A stretch of 64,000 bases of DNA from Anastrepha obliqua (Eukaryota > Arthropoda > Insecta > Diptera > Tephritidae): positions 61,660,001 to 61,724,000 of the forward strand of contig NC_072893.1 of assembly GCF_027943255.1 (NCBI RefSeq), in the 5' to 3' direction. Below the pieces are notes generated by a model, which had not been told where the DNA came from, did not search any database, and saw nothing but the letters and a program-made list of their open reading frames with translations. Shown one piece after another: positions 23,826 to 34,319 of the stretch. Position numbers and translations under genes: made by a program. The number at the start of each line of letters is the position of its first letter. The first letter of the stretch is position 1.

Positions 23826-25004
23826 CTAATAAATTATTTATTTAAAAAAACTGTTGTGATAATTAAAGATATATTAAAAGATACAACGGCTATGCAATTA
23901 AAATTGAAAAACCTCCATTTTTCAGAATCAATACAATTTGAACAAACTCCGCTATAATAAACATGTTTTTAGATATCTTCAATAGCCATAACACACTTTC
24001 TCTGATTTCCGAAATACTCTTTCCGACTTGAAATAGCAAAAGAACATAAAAAGCGTTTTTAGTAAGTGATAAAATGTGAATGTTCGTCACTGTATAGTAA
24101 AAGTCGATTGCATTATTTGCTTTCCATATATTTATGTGTAGGTATGCAGTACTTCGAAGATACCAAATGCAAAGTTCACATGTAGTAATAATCAATTTTT
24201 GATTGCAAGCGTAACCATAAGTAACTACTTGCCCACATTCATACATACATACATAAATGAAAGCCCTTGAGTCCTGGAGTCAGGCTGGCTGTATGCGGGA
24301 AGCAAATTGCTACAGCTAGGCAATCTGTTTTAGTTTACTGTCCTTCCAACAACAACAATTTGTGTTTCCGCTACAGACACCTGATGAAATACACACATCC
24401 ATAATTGTAACTAAAGGGTGAGCCATCGACTGGTTACTAATATGTTTACACTGTCAATTATGTGCAATGACGTAATGGTGAACAGAGGGTACTGCGGGGA
24501 GAAGAGTGGCATAATATTATATTGCGCAGATTGCAGTGAAAAAATTAGCCCAATTTTTGGTTTGAGAGATTTGTGAAAAACTATGAGAACAGATTCAAAA
24601 TACCAAAGATTTATCAACAAAAATAAAGATTTGGTTAAATTAACATAAAGGGTTTATGTGATAGTAAAAAGCATAACGTGTTTGGTAAACGAAAAAAAAA
24701 AACAAAATAAAAATTTACCAAAACCTACAATTACGTCAGCTCAATACCTGATTTTGCCACATTCACTGAGAATCGAGTAGCAGTTCCGTGGAGGTTGCGT
24801 ATATATTCTGTCTTCCCTCAACGGCGCTAACCACTGTTTGTTTTGACAGCACAGTGAAAAGCTTTTACTTTATGAGAGGAAGAGGTACCGAAACCCTAAC
24901 TCCGTGAGCCCTAAATCTAACTAAACCTCCTATGTCACTGTCCGGTCCTGCCGTAACAGTACCGATCTCCTCAAGTACTACAACTAAATATTTATAAGTA
25001 AACG
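23826..25004. other. Non-coding, nothing supported
   Basis: AT-rich. Open frames of 60-120 codons on both strands have no recognised content. A CATA-rich run occurs near 24240. Confidence 0.4.
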
Positions 25005-25170
25005 TAAATATTTTGCGCCAGTTTTGCGGTCGATCTTTAGCTCCTCAGCGATGCTACGACTACTAACATGCCGGTCAACTTCGATTATTTCTGTGACTTT
25101 ATCGACCTTTTCGACGACGGGCCTGTGCGAGGTGCATCTTCAACATCAAAAATGCCTGAACTAAATCAAC
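25005..25170 (-). pseudogene. Mariner transposase N-terminal fragment
   Basis: Minus strand: DVEDAPRTG near 25140, then after a one-base frame change VVEKVDKVTEIIEVDRHVSS followed by RSIAEELKIDRKTG. This is the linker and second helix-turn-helix of a mariner DNA-binding domain. No catalytic part is adjacent. Confidence 0.65.
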
Positions 25171-25640
25171 TAATCCGAAATTGCACATAATTATCTGTTT
25201 TTATTAGTATCACCACTATAAACACCCCTCACAATTTCAACAACCTGGCTTGATTTATCAAATAAAAACTGTTAAGTGTACTGAATTTTCTCTTTGTTGT
25301 CTTCTATTGTAACTCACAACTTAATGGAACAAATAAAAAGCAGCAAAATAATTTTTTTATTGTGAAATGTAACCTTGACAACGAGCATAAACTTTACATT
25401 GTTTGACCAATTCCTTTCTAGATATCGATCACTACAGCCATCTACCGAGAAATTAATGGATTTCTTTTTCCCCAAACTTATATTTTTTCGGGGGTCGATT
25501 TGAGCATTACACTTGATGACCTTTACTGTTCTGTTGCAGTACGTCAGAAGTTGCATCTGCTTGTTACCACTCACTGTGGAAACCATTTTTAAAGAGAGCT
25601 CCCGGTCGGATTTGTAGAACTCCAACCACCATACCTCTGC
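25171..25640. other. No supported gene
   Basis: The minus-strand open frame 25814-25314 (166 codons) overlaps the opposite strand of the LINE below and has no recognised content. Confidence 0.35.
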
Positions 25641-26421
25641 GCGTATCATAAAAAAATCAGTGTTTAAGACTGGTAACTTCAGTTTACAAACCGTAGACAT
25701 TGCAGGAAAAACTCCTGCTGCAAGCGTCGAAATCAGATTGAAGAGTTCGGGCCGTAAGCTAGACTTAAGCTGCGGACACTCTAGCATTCTCAACAACTTT
25801 GAGTTCATCCCCATGGTGCTGCATCATTATACATATACCTTCGCTAGGTCCGAGCGGAGCCCTTTCCATTCATATTACTTCAAGAGAGGAGTGGGCGGGT
25901 GCAACATTTGCAAACAGGGCATTGGAAATGTGTTTACGGAAGTTAGATGGAAGAGTTGGTGAAGGAGTATTCTGCAAGGAGTTCCCCATCAAGCTCAAAT
26001 TTAGTCTGGCTCCCGGCCAAAGCGGCATAGAGGGAAACTGCTGAGTTGGTCAGACAGGGAAACTTTGAGACGGCTTCATTACAATATGAGAGGATTGGAG
26101 TTCTCTTAAGATTCGGTGGTCTGCACCTGGAAAAATGAGCCTCTCTTCAACTCAGCGAGCGATGGACCAGTGCGCAAACCTGCAAAGTCGCGCGGTCCTT
26201 CTGGCCACGGGTAGATCGGGGTCGCTCGAGAAAACTTCTAAGGCTAACAAAGCCACAGGTATCGAGTTTGGTAGGTATCCTCACCGGACACTGTCCGTTA
26301 GGTGTCCACGCGAGGAGGTTTGACATTGCGTCAATCCCTTACTGCAGAAGCTGTCTGGAAAATGAGGTGGAATCATCTCAACACATTCTTCTCAGCTGCT
26401 CTACTCTCGTCAGGCTATGGT
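25640..26421 (+). mobile_element. LINE relic with RNase H domain, 5' part (split by a TTAA element)
   Basis: Plus strand: a pre-RNase H segment VEIRLKSSGRKLDLSCGHSS (near 25720). An RNase H start follows, LDGRVGEGVFCKEFPIKLKF (near 25950). Then comes the RNase H end region PGQSGIEGNC (near 26020, with the following frame AELVRQGNFETASL). The C-terminal region has LVGILTGHCPLGVHARRF and CRSCLENEVESSQHILLSC. The middle of RNase H appears deleted between KFSL and PGQSG. The gene is cut at a TTAA by the element at 26426-27151 and continues at 27156. Frame changes make it inactive. Confidence 0.85.
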
Positions 26422-26425
26422 TTAA

Positions 26426-27151
26426 GGGGTTAGGTGGGTTTGAAAATTTCAAAAAATCGATTTTCTTTTTTTTGTCTTATTAAATAGTATAATATGTTTA
26501 AAATATTCTTCTAAAATTTCAAATTGATCCGAGTAAAATTCTACGAGATAGACCCTTCAGAAGTTCCGCCCATCAGGCCATGTCAGTGCAGCGTTTCGTT
26601 TTTAAACGCGTTTATCTCAAAACTCGATTTTTTAAGTCGGTGTACACGATTACTCGAAAAGTTATGAAGCGATTTTGTTCAAATTTTGCACACATCTTTG
26701 GAATAACATTATCAAGTTATTGAACGAAGGATTTTTTTTATTTTTATTACAACTAATTTTTTCGAGCCAACACATGACGAAAATTTGACCAAAAAATGTG
26801 TTTTTTTGTCCAAAGTCTGTCAAAAATTCAAATTAAATTTTATTTTTTTTCCTTCGTCCAGTAACGAGATTTATCCATGTACTAACGAAATATTTTTGGT
26901 TTTTTGATTTTAACTGAACCAATAATGAGTTATGCTGTCCACGGCAAGAGCATTTTTTTGTGAGACGTTAAGGGAGATGAGGTATCAACGGCTGAGTTTT
27001 CGGAATTTTTAAATAAAAATTTCACAAAATACTGTTTAAATATGTATCTTTGATATGCTGAATTGTTTAAATAAAATATATGATTGTATATATTAAAAAA
27101 AAAAATAGTAAAAATACCCTTTTTTTGAACCTCTGTAACCCACCTAACCCC
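26426..27151. mobile_element. TTAA-flanked non-autonomous DNA transposon (726 bp)
   Basis: Terminal inverted repeats GGGGTTAGGTGGGTT and AACCCACCTAACCCC lie directly inside TTAA duplications (26422-26425 and 27152-27155). Removing the element and one TTAA restores continuity of the surrounding LINE reading frame (LVRLWFK to HLGSRFFATPTDIADTF). The inside is AT-rich without a transposase. A stretch at about 26610-26960 resembles in order the non-coding sequence just after the Mutator-like gene at 50090-50380. TTAA duplications are typical of piggyBac and Kolobok superfamilies. Confidence 0.88.
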
Positions 27152-27155
27152 TTAA

Positions 27156-27420
27156 GCATCTGGGCTCTCGCTTTTTCGCTACACCAACGGACATTGCGGA
27201 CACATTTTGTGAAATTCATCAACAGCTTGAAGCGATTAACATAAACGTAAATCGCCACCCGTTGGTCATCACCCTCAAATCCTTTAAAGCAAACCCTGGG
27301 TTCTGTCTGGTTCCTCCCCCTTTCCTGTTTCCCTCCCCTCCCCTTGTATGGTATCACAACGGGCAAATTTTTATTTTTTGTTCAAGAGGATCCCTCTCAC
27401 GGGCAGCCATTTAACCTAAC
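27156..27420 (+). mobile_element. LINE relic with RNase H domain, 3' part
   Basis: Continuation of the LINE interrupted at 26421. It reads HLGSRFFATPTDIADTFCEI followed by HQQLEAIN, the usual C-terminal end after the Cys/His region. It then passes into a C/T-rich 3' stretch ending near CCTAACCTAATTAC. Confidence 0.75.
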
Positions 27421-27699
27421 CTAATTACTACAAAGGTTTTCTGTCTTATGCATTTTCTTGGTTTTCGTTTACTCCTTATCTGCTCGGTAGATCAGAGTTG
27501 CTGCATCACTTCGGCAACAATGTGCTGTACCTCGTTTTATTCTTATTTACTTTTCAGAATCAGTGGCACCAGCTTCTCGGGCGTGACACTATAACTGACG
27601 CTATCTTTCAGTTTTTTCTTTAGCCTCCCCGAAAGTGTAAAACGAAAAGCACATTTTCCGCCACCTTCGTCGTCTACTGGTTCGCACTACTTAGCTGAA

Positions 27700-27851
27700 G
27701 GGAGTTTCTTCACGCCCAAAACGGGGAAGGTACGCTTTAAAACAGTCATTACAAGTGAGAATTTGTAAGGTAGTAATCCACTTTTCTGTGGAACCTTGTT
27801 TCGGCTCTGGAAATGATGCAATGGGCCCATTTGCCGTTTGTTGCACTATAC
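27700..27851 (-). mobile_element. R1-like LINE relic, 3' part (split by a hAT element)
   Basis: Minus strand: STEKWITTLQILTCNDCFKA followed by YLPRFGREETPF, the Cys/His region at the C terminus of R1-type proteins. It abuts the hAT element at 27852. Further 3' sequence extends towards 27480 without a clear end. Confidence 0.65.
27844..27851. repeat. 8-bp target-site duplication of the hAT element (left)
   Basis: CACTATAC, matching CACTATAT at 28752-28759 in seven of eight bases. Confidence 0.85.
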
Positions 27852-28751
27852 CAGGGGCCGGCAACGTCAGGCGTCGAAAGAGTCAAAAATTACAATTTAA
27901 AAAATTTCAAAGTATTTAAAGAGCCACAAATTTTTTCTTGCCAACAATAAATAGTTTTCGCATAAATAAATCTCTACACTTTCGTCGTGTTACCTACGTG
28001 AATTTTTCTGTAATTTTTCCTCTCCACAAAGCTTTACTTTTTAAATCGATCAATGCATTTCTAAAGATTCTCAATATGGCTCAATGTGGATTTCGTTCCT
28101 ACATATTTGTTTTGAGGGGATTTGCTATAAATGCTAGGGAGGTTTTGTTGGTTTTGAGTTGCTGTAAATTCATCTTCAAGTTTTCTTATAATTCTGCTGA
28201 AGTGATTCGTGTCAACAGTTGCACTGGTTTTATCGCGACATTGCTTTAGAAATTGAAAATAAAGTAGTTTACCACTTTGAAAGTCTTCTGCAAAATAATT
28301 TTTTCTTCAAAACAAACCAATTCTTCTACCAAAACATAAGTGGTTTCTCTCTTTTTGGCTGCGATATCCACCACAAACTAAAATGTTCGCAACCATTTGT
28401 CGTTCTCTAAATCATAGTGATTATTGCCTTTTTCACTTGGGAATGTATTCATTTCAATCAAACTTAAAGCAACACGTTTCAACACCTCACCTTTTTATTG
28501 TGAAGAATGAGGTCCGGATACTGAGTTTCCACATCGTTTAAGAATTCGTTACACTGAAGATGGTAGAGTGCTTCTGACAAGATGCGGTTCTTGCAATCTT
28601 TATTATGATTGCGAGTAAAAGTGGCTGAGAGATGGAATCGGTACCTAATCCTCGTTAATCGATTCAGAACGATTTTTAATATTTTTTTATTTTTATAAAA
28701 ATAAATAATATTTGTGTTTGGAACTAAAGAGCAGCAGATTGCCGACCCCTG
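27852..28751 (-). mobile_element. Internally deleted hAT transposon (900 bp)
   Basis: The ends CAGGGGCCGGCAACGT and (inverted) CAGGGGTCGGCAATCT are flanked by an 8-bp duplication, the hallmark of hAT elements. The minus strand holds a decayed transposase fragment. The element interrupts an R1-like LINE. The AGAGCCACA motif near the left end is also common in hAT elements. Confidence 0.88.
27970..28408 (-). pseudogene. hAT transposase fragment (GTF2IRD2/DUF4371-like)
   Basis: Minus strand: ENDKWLRTF (about 28408), then FVVDIAAKK. After a frame change comes AEDFQSGKLLYFQFLKQCRD, then KTSATVDTNHFSRIIRKLED followed by EFTATQNQQNLPSIYS. After another change there is LIDLKSKALWRGKITEKFT (about 28045). 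This order matches the central part of hAT transposases of the kind also seen in vertebrate GTF2IRD2-type genes. The N-terminal zinc finger and the C-terminal dimerisation region are missing. Stops and frameshifts make it inactive. Confidence 0.75.
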
Positions 28752-28930
28752 CACTATATCATTGTGTCGGGTACTGGGCTTTGCGTTGGAGTCGCTTTGG
28801 TTTTGGTTGTGTCTCATTGTTCGCGCTGCACACATCTCCTGCGCTACCAGGTCGAGCGGTCATAGGTCAGCTATGATAAACGCCGCGTCTCCTGAGACAA
28901 TTCTGAGGGCAGAGTAGACTCTTGGAAGAT
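28752..28930 (-). mobile_element. R1-like LINE relic, 5' part
   Basis: The minus strand before the hAT insertion reads LRIVSGDAAFIIADLWPLDL followed by VAQEMCAARTMR. This is the region after the reverse transcriptase in R1-type proteins (family form: xVSEDAxCVIAGxIPLDLLAxE). In this strand it precedes the C-terminal block at 27851-27700, so the two form one LINE split by the hAT element. Confidence 0.65.
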
Positions 28931-31460
28931 TTTTTTTGTACTTAAACTTTGCTTCGAGCATAAGCCGATCGCAAAACTCCGATCGATGTTATAACGACAA
29001 TCTAGAGGCGATGCAGACACTTGAATTCATCATCATCAGCATTAACAATGAGTCTTGTGAGGCCATTAGATACCATTAGTTCCACTGTTGATTCGCGAAT
29101 ACTGAATACTGGTTGAAGGTTGCCAGCCTCTCTATCACAGTCAGATCACCCACTTCTTTTGTTTCTCTCCTTCCACTGTGGTTTCCCAGTGGCTTATGAG
29201 GTCTCTAGTTGGGATTAACAGTTTCTTCGCTAGAAGGGATCAAATTGGGAGATTGACAGAAAGAGGTGATATATAGTACATTAAGTTTGAAGATCAGAAT
29301 TCAAGCTGCACATTACTGCCCTTTATGAAGCCGCCAGGCTAATATTGAAATTATTAAATGGATAAATAGACGCTAATATCATTGGTATTAAGTGTTGGCA
29401 AAGGTAGTACCGCAGTGACGCCCAATGCAGCCATTTCACTGAGGCTATGTTGCTCTTTTCTAGCTACCTGACTATCAGTAAATATATCTACTTTGGTTGT
29501 GGGACCGACTTGGCTCATCTAATGGAGTAAAAATCATTGCTTAATATTGAACTGCGTTTCTTAAAAGAATTACAGAAATTTACCCGCCGAAGGACTACCC
29601 TTTACACGACTTGAATAGGTTTCAGGCCTGCGGTCTTGGTGCATTCGAATTAAAAAAAAACATGAACAATTTTCCATTTTGTGGCACCTATGACTAGTAA
29701 TCAGAGAGTCTCCATTTTATGTGCAATTGTGGCATGTGCTGCACTATCTAGCATTTTGCACCAACCCTGTATAATTGCCTCACAGTCAGCTTGGTTTTTA
29801 GTTTTTGCTACGTGCAATAACAACTCAAACATACAAGTACAACACTCAACACTCAAATGTTTGACAAGTTTTCGTTAGTGCCACAAACAACAATATCTTG
29901 CAAATGAGTGTAACAGTGGCACTTAAGTGCTGCTGTAACCTGCCATGCATTACTTGGCACCTCTGCCTATAGATGTGTGCGTGTGTGTGCACACCTAGAA
30001 CTGCCTGTGTACTATTTTTGTGCACATTGTACTCATATTTGTTTAACACTTACTTTGTCTTTCATATTTCCACACATCTATGGCTTCTGTGCAAATAATA
30101 CACACACACACACACTCACGTGCAAATGGGGGCCTTTACTTTGTGTTCGCTACACACAATTAATTTGCCATGTTGCCACAATATTTGCCATGCATTGATT
30201 AAGAAGAAAGCCGAAAATATAAAACGAAAAAACAAAAAAATCGAGCAAACGAACAAAATGGAAAATGCTTCACAATGCACCTTGGAAGCCTAACAAATTG
30301 CAAAGTGAAAATGTGTTCTTTGCCAAATGCCGAAATGACTTAGCTAGGCAAAGTGGACACCTTCCAACATCTGCAGCATAGCATGAGTTAGTACTTGCTG
30401 CACTCCTACGCATACATACCTACACACTCGAATACTTACCAATCCACCTGAAATCCGCTTAGCATTTGATGTGTAACCAAATGGATACGTGCATGCATGC
30501 ATAGTAGCAACGTTATCTGATGGGCAGTGATTATACACCGCCCATTGAAACACACAAATGTATGTACATAGTAAATATATTTCTACCAATCCCGAACTAC
30601 AAATTGACTAACTAATAACCACAAAACCAAAAAGTCGACTTCATCAACTGATCGACTCGATTGCCCCTTCACTTTATCTATTGCGGACATGTTGATGTGA
30701 TTCTAATCTTGTCTGAAATTTCAACAATATTTCCAGCTGTATCAGCAAAATATTCCTTTCTCTTGTTCTCTTCCCTGTTCCAAATTCCTTTTTCTCAAAG
30801 CTTCAATATCTGCTTTAATAAATAGGTACAGATTTCCTCCTCTTTGATGCATTACTGCTTATTGTATTTATTGGTAAATTTGTAGCAGTTGTTGTTTTCT
30901 CTTTTGTCTGGTCACCATCTACGTCGATATTTCGTTGACTCGGTGTTTTTACTTGCTTAAGCGGCTTGAATGTAAAATACACTAAGAAATTCCATTGATG
31001 CCACAGTGGAGGTATTTCTCTGTGTCTGAATTCGGGTATAAATGTTTCAGTTTGCTTCATTACTACAATGAATTTCAGTTAGGAAGCAGTTATACTGTGC
31101 CAGTGACTGATTTGTATTTTACCACAATTTTCGTTATTATGCTTTATGATTTTGGAAATTCTCACAAAGTTCGGAATGTTACAAATACAATTCTAAATAT
31201 ATTCGTATGTTTTTGGTTTTAATTAAAGGATTAATTGGCCGTTTAAGTTTCCTATGTTAAAAATAGCTTTCGGAAGTAAAGGCTAAAATAGTACTAACTT
31301 GGCAGCCATACAACATGCATTTGGTCTGTCGTGAAATGTTGCTAGCAACATTCGTTATCAAATGAGGAGCAACGTCAATTATCATATATGAGCATAGCCC
31401 CAGAACAAATTGATAATTTTTGATGGGAAAAGTGTTTTTAAACAAATTAATACACATATT
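28931..31460. other. Mostly non-coding; a possible RNase H fragment and a CA repeat
   Basis: The minus strand near 29510-29400 reads VDIFTDSQVARKEQH, resembling the TDSQ/SDSQ block of a retrotransposon RNase H, but it is isolated. A (CA)n run is at 30100-30114. From 29650 to 31250 the sequence is low in recognisable repeats and could be host intergenic or intron DNA; no gene is supported. Confidence 0.4.
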
Positions 31461-31465
31461 TGACA

Positions 31466-31600
31466 TAAGGTAGGTAGGTCTGGTGACACACTTAGACCTG
31501 TCGTAGGTCCATTATGATACCACTGCAACTTTCTTCTTGCACTATGGGATCCCCTATAAACCATCCTGTGGCTTTTATAAACGAGCTTAACTTCATTAGT
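31466..31600 (-). mobile_element. LINE C-terminal fragment, 3' part (split by piggyBac-like element)
   Basis: Minus strand: SSFIKATGWFIGDPIVQEES followed by CSGIIMDLRQV, then a short tail. This is the extreme C terminus found after the CRSC region in RNase H-bearing LINEs. It ends at the TTAA of the piggyBac-like element (31601-31604) and continues at 33378. Confidence 0.7.
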
Positions 31601-31647
31601 TTAACCTTCATGTGCCCGGGATATAAAACTTACGTACCCGGTCGGCT

Positions 31648-31665
31648 TACTACATTTGTAGTAAC
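31648..31665. repeat. Sub-terminal palindromic 18-mer, left copy
   Basis: TTACTACATTTGTAGTAA, the inverse of the copies at 33153-33170 and 33340-33357; preceded by CCGGTCGGC. Confidence 0.9.
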
Positions 31666-31773
31666 TACGTAATTGCATGCAAAACCAATGTAATGTTAAG
31701 AAAAAAATACTTGTATGGTGCTTTTTTTTTACTTGCACGTGTGTAATAACCTTTTTATTTAAAAATATTGAAT

Positions 31774-33114
31774 TCAGGTGATAATTTTAATACAAAAAAT
31801 GTTTTGATTTTCAGGAGTTGAACAGCATTTTCCCAAAATATATGTTTCGGCATGTGCATTACACACTGCTTTTTTGCACCAACTACAGATTTTTCGTGTG
31901 CTGTTACGACTTCCTATTTCACTGTATTGACAAGGTACAGGATGTTTTGGTTGTTTATCGTTGGAAATATCAGGTAAAACAGATGAATCAACATAAGATG
32001 TAGCAGAAAGGGATCGATCCAGTGCCATTTCGATAGCTCTACGTGTTTGATGGAATCCCAGCACCCGGGGAACTTGAGAGCACTGTTCAATTGCTGGCAT
32101 AAAAAGCTGCTTAGACAAGATCTGCAAGAACTTTCGTTGCGCGTCTGTGCGACGGTTATATGGATTGTTTTCCGAGTAAATGATGAATGATGCAAGTATG
32201 TCCAGCATGTTATACAACATGGCCAAGGGCCAACGCAATGTTTTGCGTTTCGTTGAATATGCAGAAAGCATTTTATCCATTACGTCGACGCCTCCTTTGT
32301 TTGCATTGTAATCAAGGATATATTGCGGCTTGCTTTTCTTTTCAGCTACAATTGAATTTGTCAAAGGTGTGCTGGCAAGTATTATAACTGATCTGCCTCT
32401 TTTTGGAACATAAGGTACCAAAGAAAACTTTAAATCGAGAAACCCGAAAATGGAAGATTCTTCAGCACGATTGCGGTCAGCCTTCATTTCATATGGTACA
32501 AACGTTTTATTTTGACGAACAGTACCAAGAATAGCAAGACCTTTGGACATTAAATACTTGCCTAAGTTTAGCGATGTAAAAAAATTGTCACAAATAATAG
32601 TCCTTCCGGTGTTCTCCCAATGGCATACTAACCTTTGCACAACACCTTCACCTACGTTATTTGCTCGACCAGCATTTGAGTTTTTTCCAGTATATATTTC
32701 ACTTTTGAGTGGATAGAACGACTTAGCATCGCATGCAAATCAAACCTTTATCCCATACTTGGCGGGCTTAGAGGGTATGTACTGAGTAAACCTAGTTCGA
32801 CCGCGATAAGCAAATAATTGTTCATCTACAGTAATTTCTCCAGATGGTTGGTAATATTTGCGCAGATTTGCGTTTATTTGTGTCCACAATTCAGATATGG
32901 GAGCAGCCTTATCGGCTTCTAGCCTAACTGCTCTTGTACGCTCGCTGTCAAATCTAATGAATCGAACAATTTCTTTGAAGCGTGACTTAGGCATTACTGC
33001 TCGATAAAAGCAAATGCATTCTTGGCTCCATAGCACATCCACATCTTCGTCATTTGATTTATTTACACCTGCTAGTAACACAAGACCTATAAATGCTCTT
33101 AGTTCAAGCTGAAG
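31774..33114 (-). pseudogene. piggyBac-type transposase, one in-frame stop, N terminus missing
   Basis: A single frame runs from 33114 (after a TGA) to a stop at 31774, interrupted only by one TGA at 32742-32740 in what should be the VWFACDAKSFYP block (a Trp codon in relatives). It contains the start of the piggyBac core (LELRAFIGLVLLAGVNK), ISELWTQINANLRKYY, GEITVDEQLFAYRGR, the first catalytic Asp in FACDAKSFYP, and the second in IICDNFFTSLNLGKYL. The third Asp is in NANKGGVDVMDKM. The C-terminal cysteine-rich DNA-binding region contains CSWCKKAVC and GKCC. About 150 N-terminal residues of a typical 550-600 residue transposase are missing. The remaining 445 codons look young. Confidence 0.88.
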
Positions 33115-33152
33115 TCAACTATAAAATACTATTTTGCATACATTTTATATGG

Positions 33153-33170
33153 TTACTACAAATGTAGTAA
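33153..33170. repeat. Sub-terminal palindromic 18-mer, internal copy
   Basis: TTACTACAAATGTAGTAA followed by GCCGGCCGC. Confidence 0.9.
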
Positions 33171-33339
33171 GCCGGCCGCAAGATGATGTTTTTTTCAAGT
33201 AGGGTCTAGAGGTCAGGCAAATAATAGTTCGAGTGTTATTATACTCTTAATTGACTTTGATTTGATAATCAGGAAGCTACTAAAAAATTCGGGCATTGTT
33301 GTTTCGGAAATTTTTTTTTATCTCACTTTTTTTCACAAT

Positions 33340-33357
33340 TTACTACAAATGTAGTAA
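33340..33357. repeat. Sub-terminal palindromic 18-mer, right copy
   Basis: TTACTACAAATGTAGTAA followed directly by the terminal repeat GCCGGGCAC. Confidence 0.9.
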
Positions 33358-33377
33358 GCCGGGCACATGAAGGTTAA

Positions 33378-33540
33378 GATGCGCTATATGCACTACTGTT
33401 AAAAATTCACTACCAAGCGTGTAAAGTCTTCTTCTAGCTAATCCGTCACACTCAAAAATGAGTCGTTTAATAGTTTCCTCTTCGTCTGTATTGTAGCAGC
33501 TTCTACAATAATCAGCCTTCTGGCATGGTTACATATTAGA
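33378..33540 (-). mobile_element. LINE C-terminal fragment, 5' part (split by piggyBac-like element)
   Basis: Minus strand: KADYCRSCYNTDEEETIKRL followed by IFECDGLARRRLYTLGSEF, the Cys/His region near the end of LINE proteins with RNase H. It continues across the piggyBac-like insertion into 31600-31466. Confidence 0.8.
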
Positions 33541-33544
33541 CTTC

Positions 33545-34315
33545 TTCCTCTTCTTCTTAATTGGCGCGATAACCGCTTAAGCGATTTTAGCCGAGTACAA
33601 CAGAGCGCGCCAGTCATATCTTTCTCGTGCTAACTGGCGCCAGTTGGACACACCAAGTAAAGCCACGTCCTTCTTCACCTGATCTTTCCAACGTAGGGAA
33701 GGCCTTCCTCTTCCTCTACTAGCACCAGCTGGCACCGCATCGAATACTTTCAGAGCCAGAGCGTTTGTATCCACTTAGACGTCATGACCCAACCAGCGTT
33801 GCCGCTTTTTCGCTTTATTCGCTGCGCTATGTCTATGTAGGCTGTAAAGCTCATACCACTTATCGTTTCATCACCTGCGATACTCGCTGTCACCAACGTA
33901 CAAAGATCCAAAACTCTTGCGCAACGCCTTCTGCGCCATGCGTTAGGACGGGCATGATGAGAAGTAGAGTGTTAGCTTTGTTCATCAAGAGAGAACTTTG
34001 CTACTCAATTGGTCCAAGTTGGTCAATTTAGCCCAAGGTAGCACTTGTTATCGGTGTTAATGCTGGTTCCTAGATATACGAAATCTTTTAGAACCTCGAA
34101 ATCATGACTGCCAAAAGTGACGTGAGTGCCCATACGCGAGTGCGTCGACTGTTTGTTTGAAGACAGGAGGTACTTCGTTTTGTTCTCGTTCACCACCAAA
34201 TCCATTCGCTTTGCTGCTTTGTCCAGTTTGGAGAAGGCAGAACTAACAGCGCGGTTGTTAAGGCCAATGATGTCAATATCATCGGCATACGCCAACAATT
34301 GTACGCTCTTATAAA
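33545..34315 (-). mobile_element. Second LINE relic (reverse transcriptase and C terminus)
   Basis: Minus strand 34298-34023: LAYADDIDIIGLNNRAVSSA (the YADD catalytic box), KRMDLVVNENKTKYLLSS and FEVLKDFVYLGTSINTDN. Minus strand 33774-33577: RGRGRPSLRWKDQVKKDVAL followed by LGVSNWRQLARERYDWRALL, the usual C terminus of LINEs of the endonuclease/reverse transcriptase type, ending in a stop near 33577. The thumb region between (34020-33780) is partly readable in other frames. 5' truncated. Different from the LINE at 33378-33540 directly beside it. Confidence 0.82.
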
Positions 34316-34319
34316 AAAG

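Larger units (their letters stand above)
31605..33373 (-). mobile_element. piggyBac-like element with nearly open transposase (1769 bp)
   Basis: The terminal inverted repeats CCTTCATGTGCCCGG and CCGGGCACATGAAGG are flanked by TTAA at 31601-31604 and 33374-33377. A near-palindromic 18-mer TTACTACAAATGTAGTAA, followed by GCCGG, occurs close to both ends (31648-31665 inverted, 33340-33357) and again inside (33153-33170). The gene lies on the minus strand. The element splits a LINE into two pieces that read in continuity. The region before the gene (33115-33337) lacks the acidic N-terminal coding part, so this is a deletion derivative. Confidence 0.92.

Noticed and set aside
25314..25814. 166-codon open frame on the minus strand as a host gene
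   Set aside because: It overlaps the opposite strand of a recognisable LINE remnant and its own content matches nothing; most likely a shadow frame.
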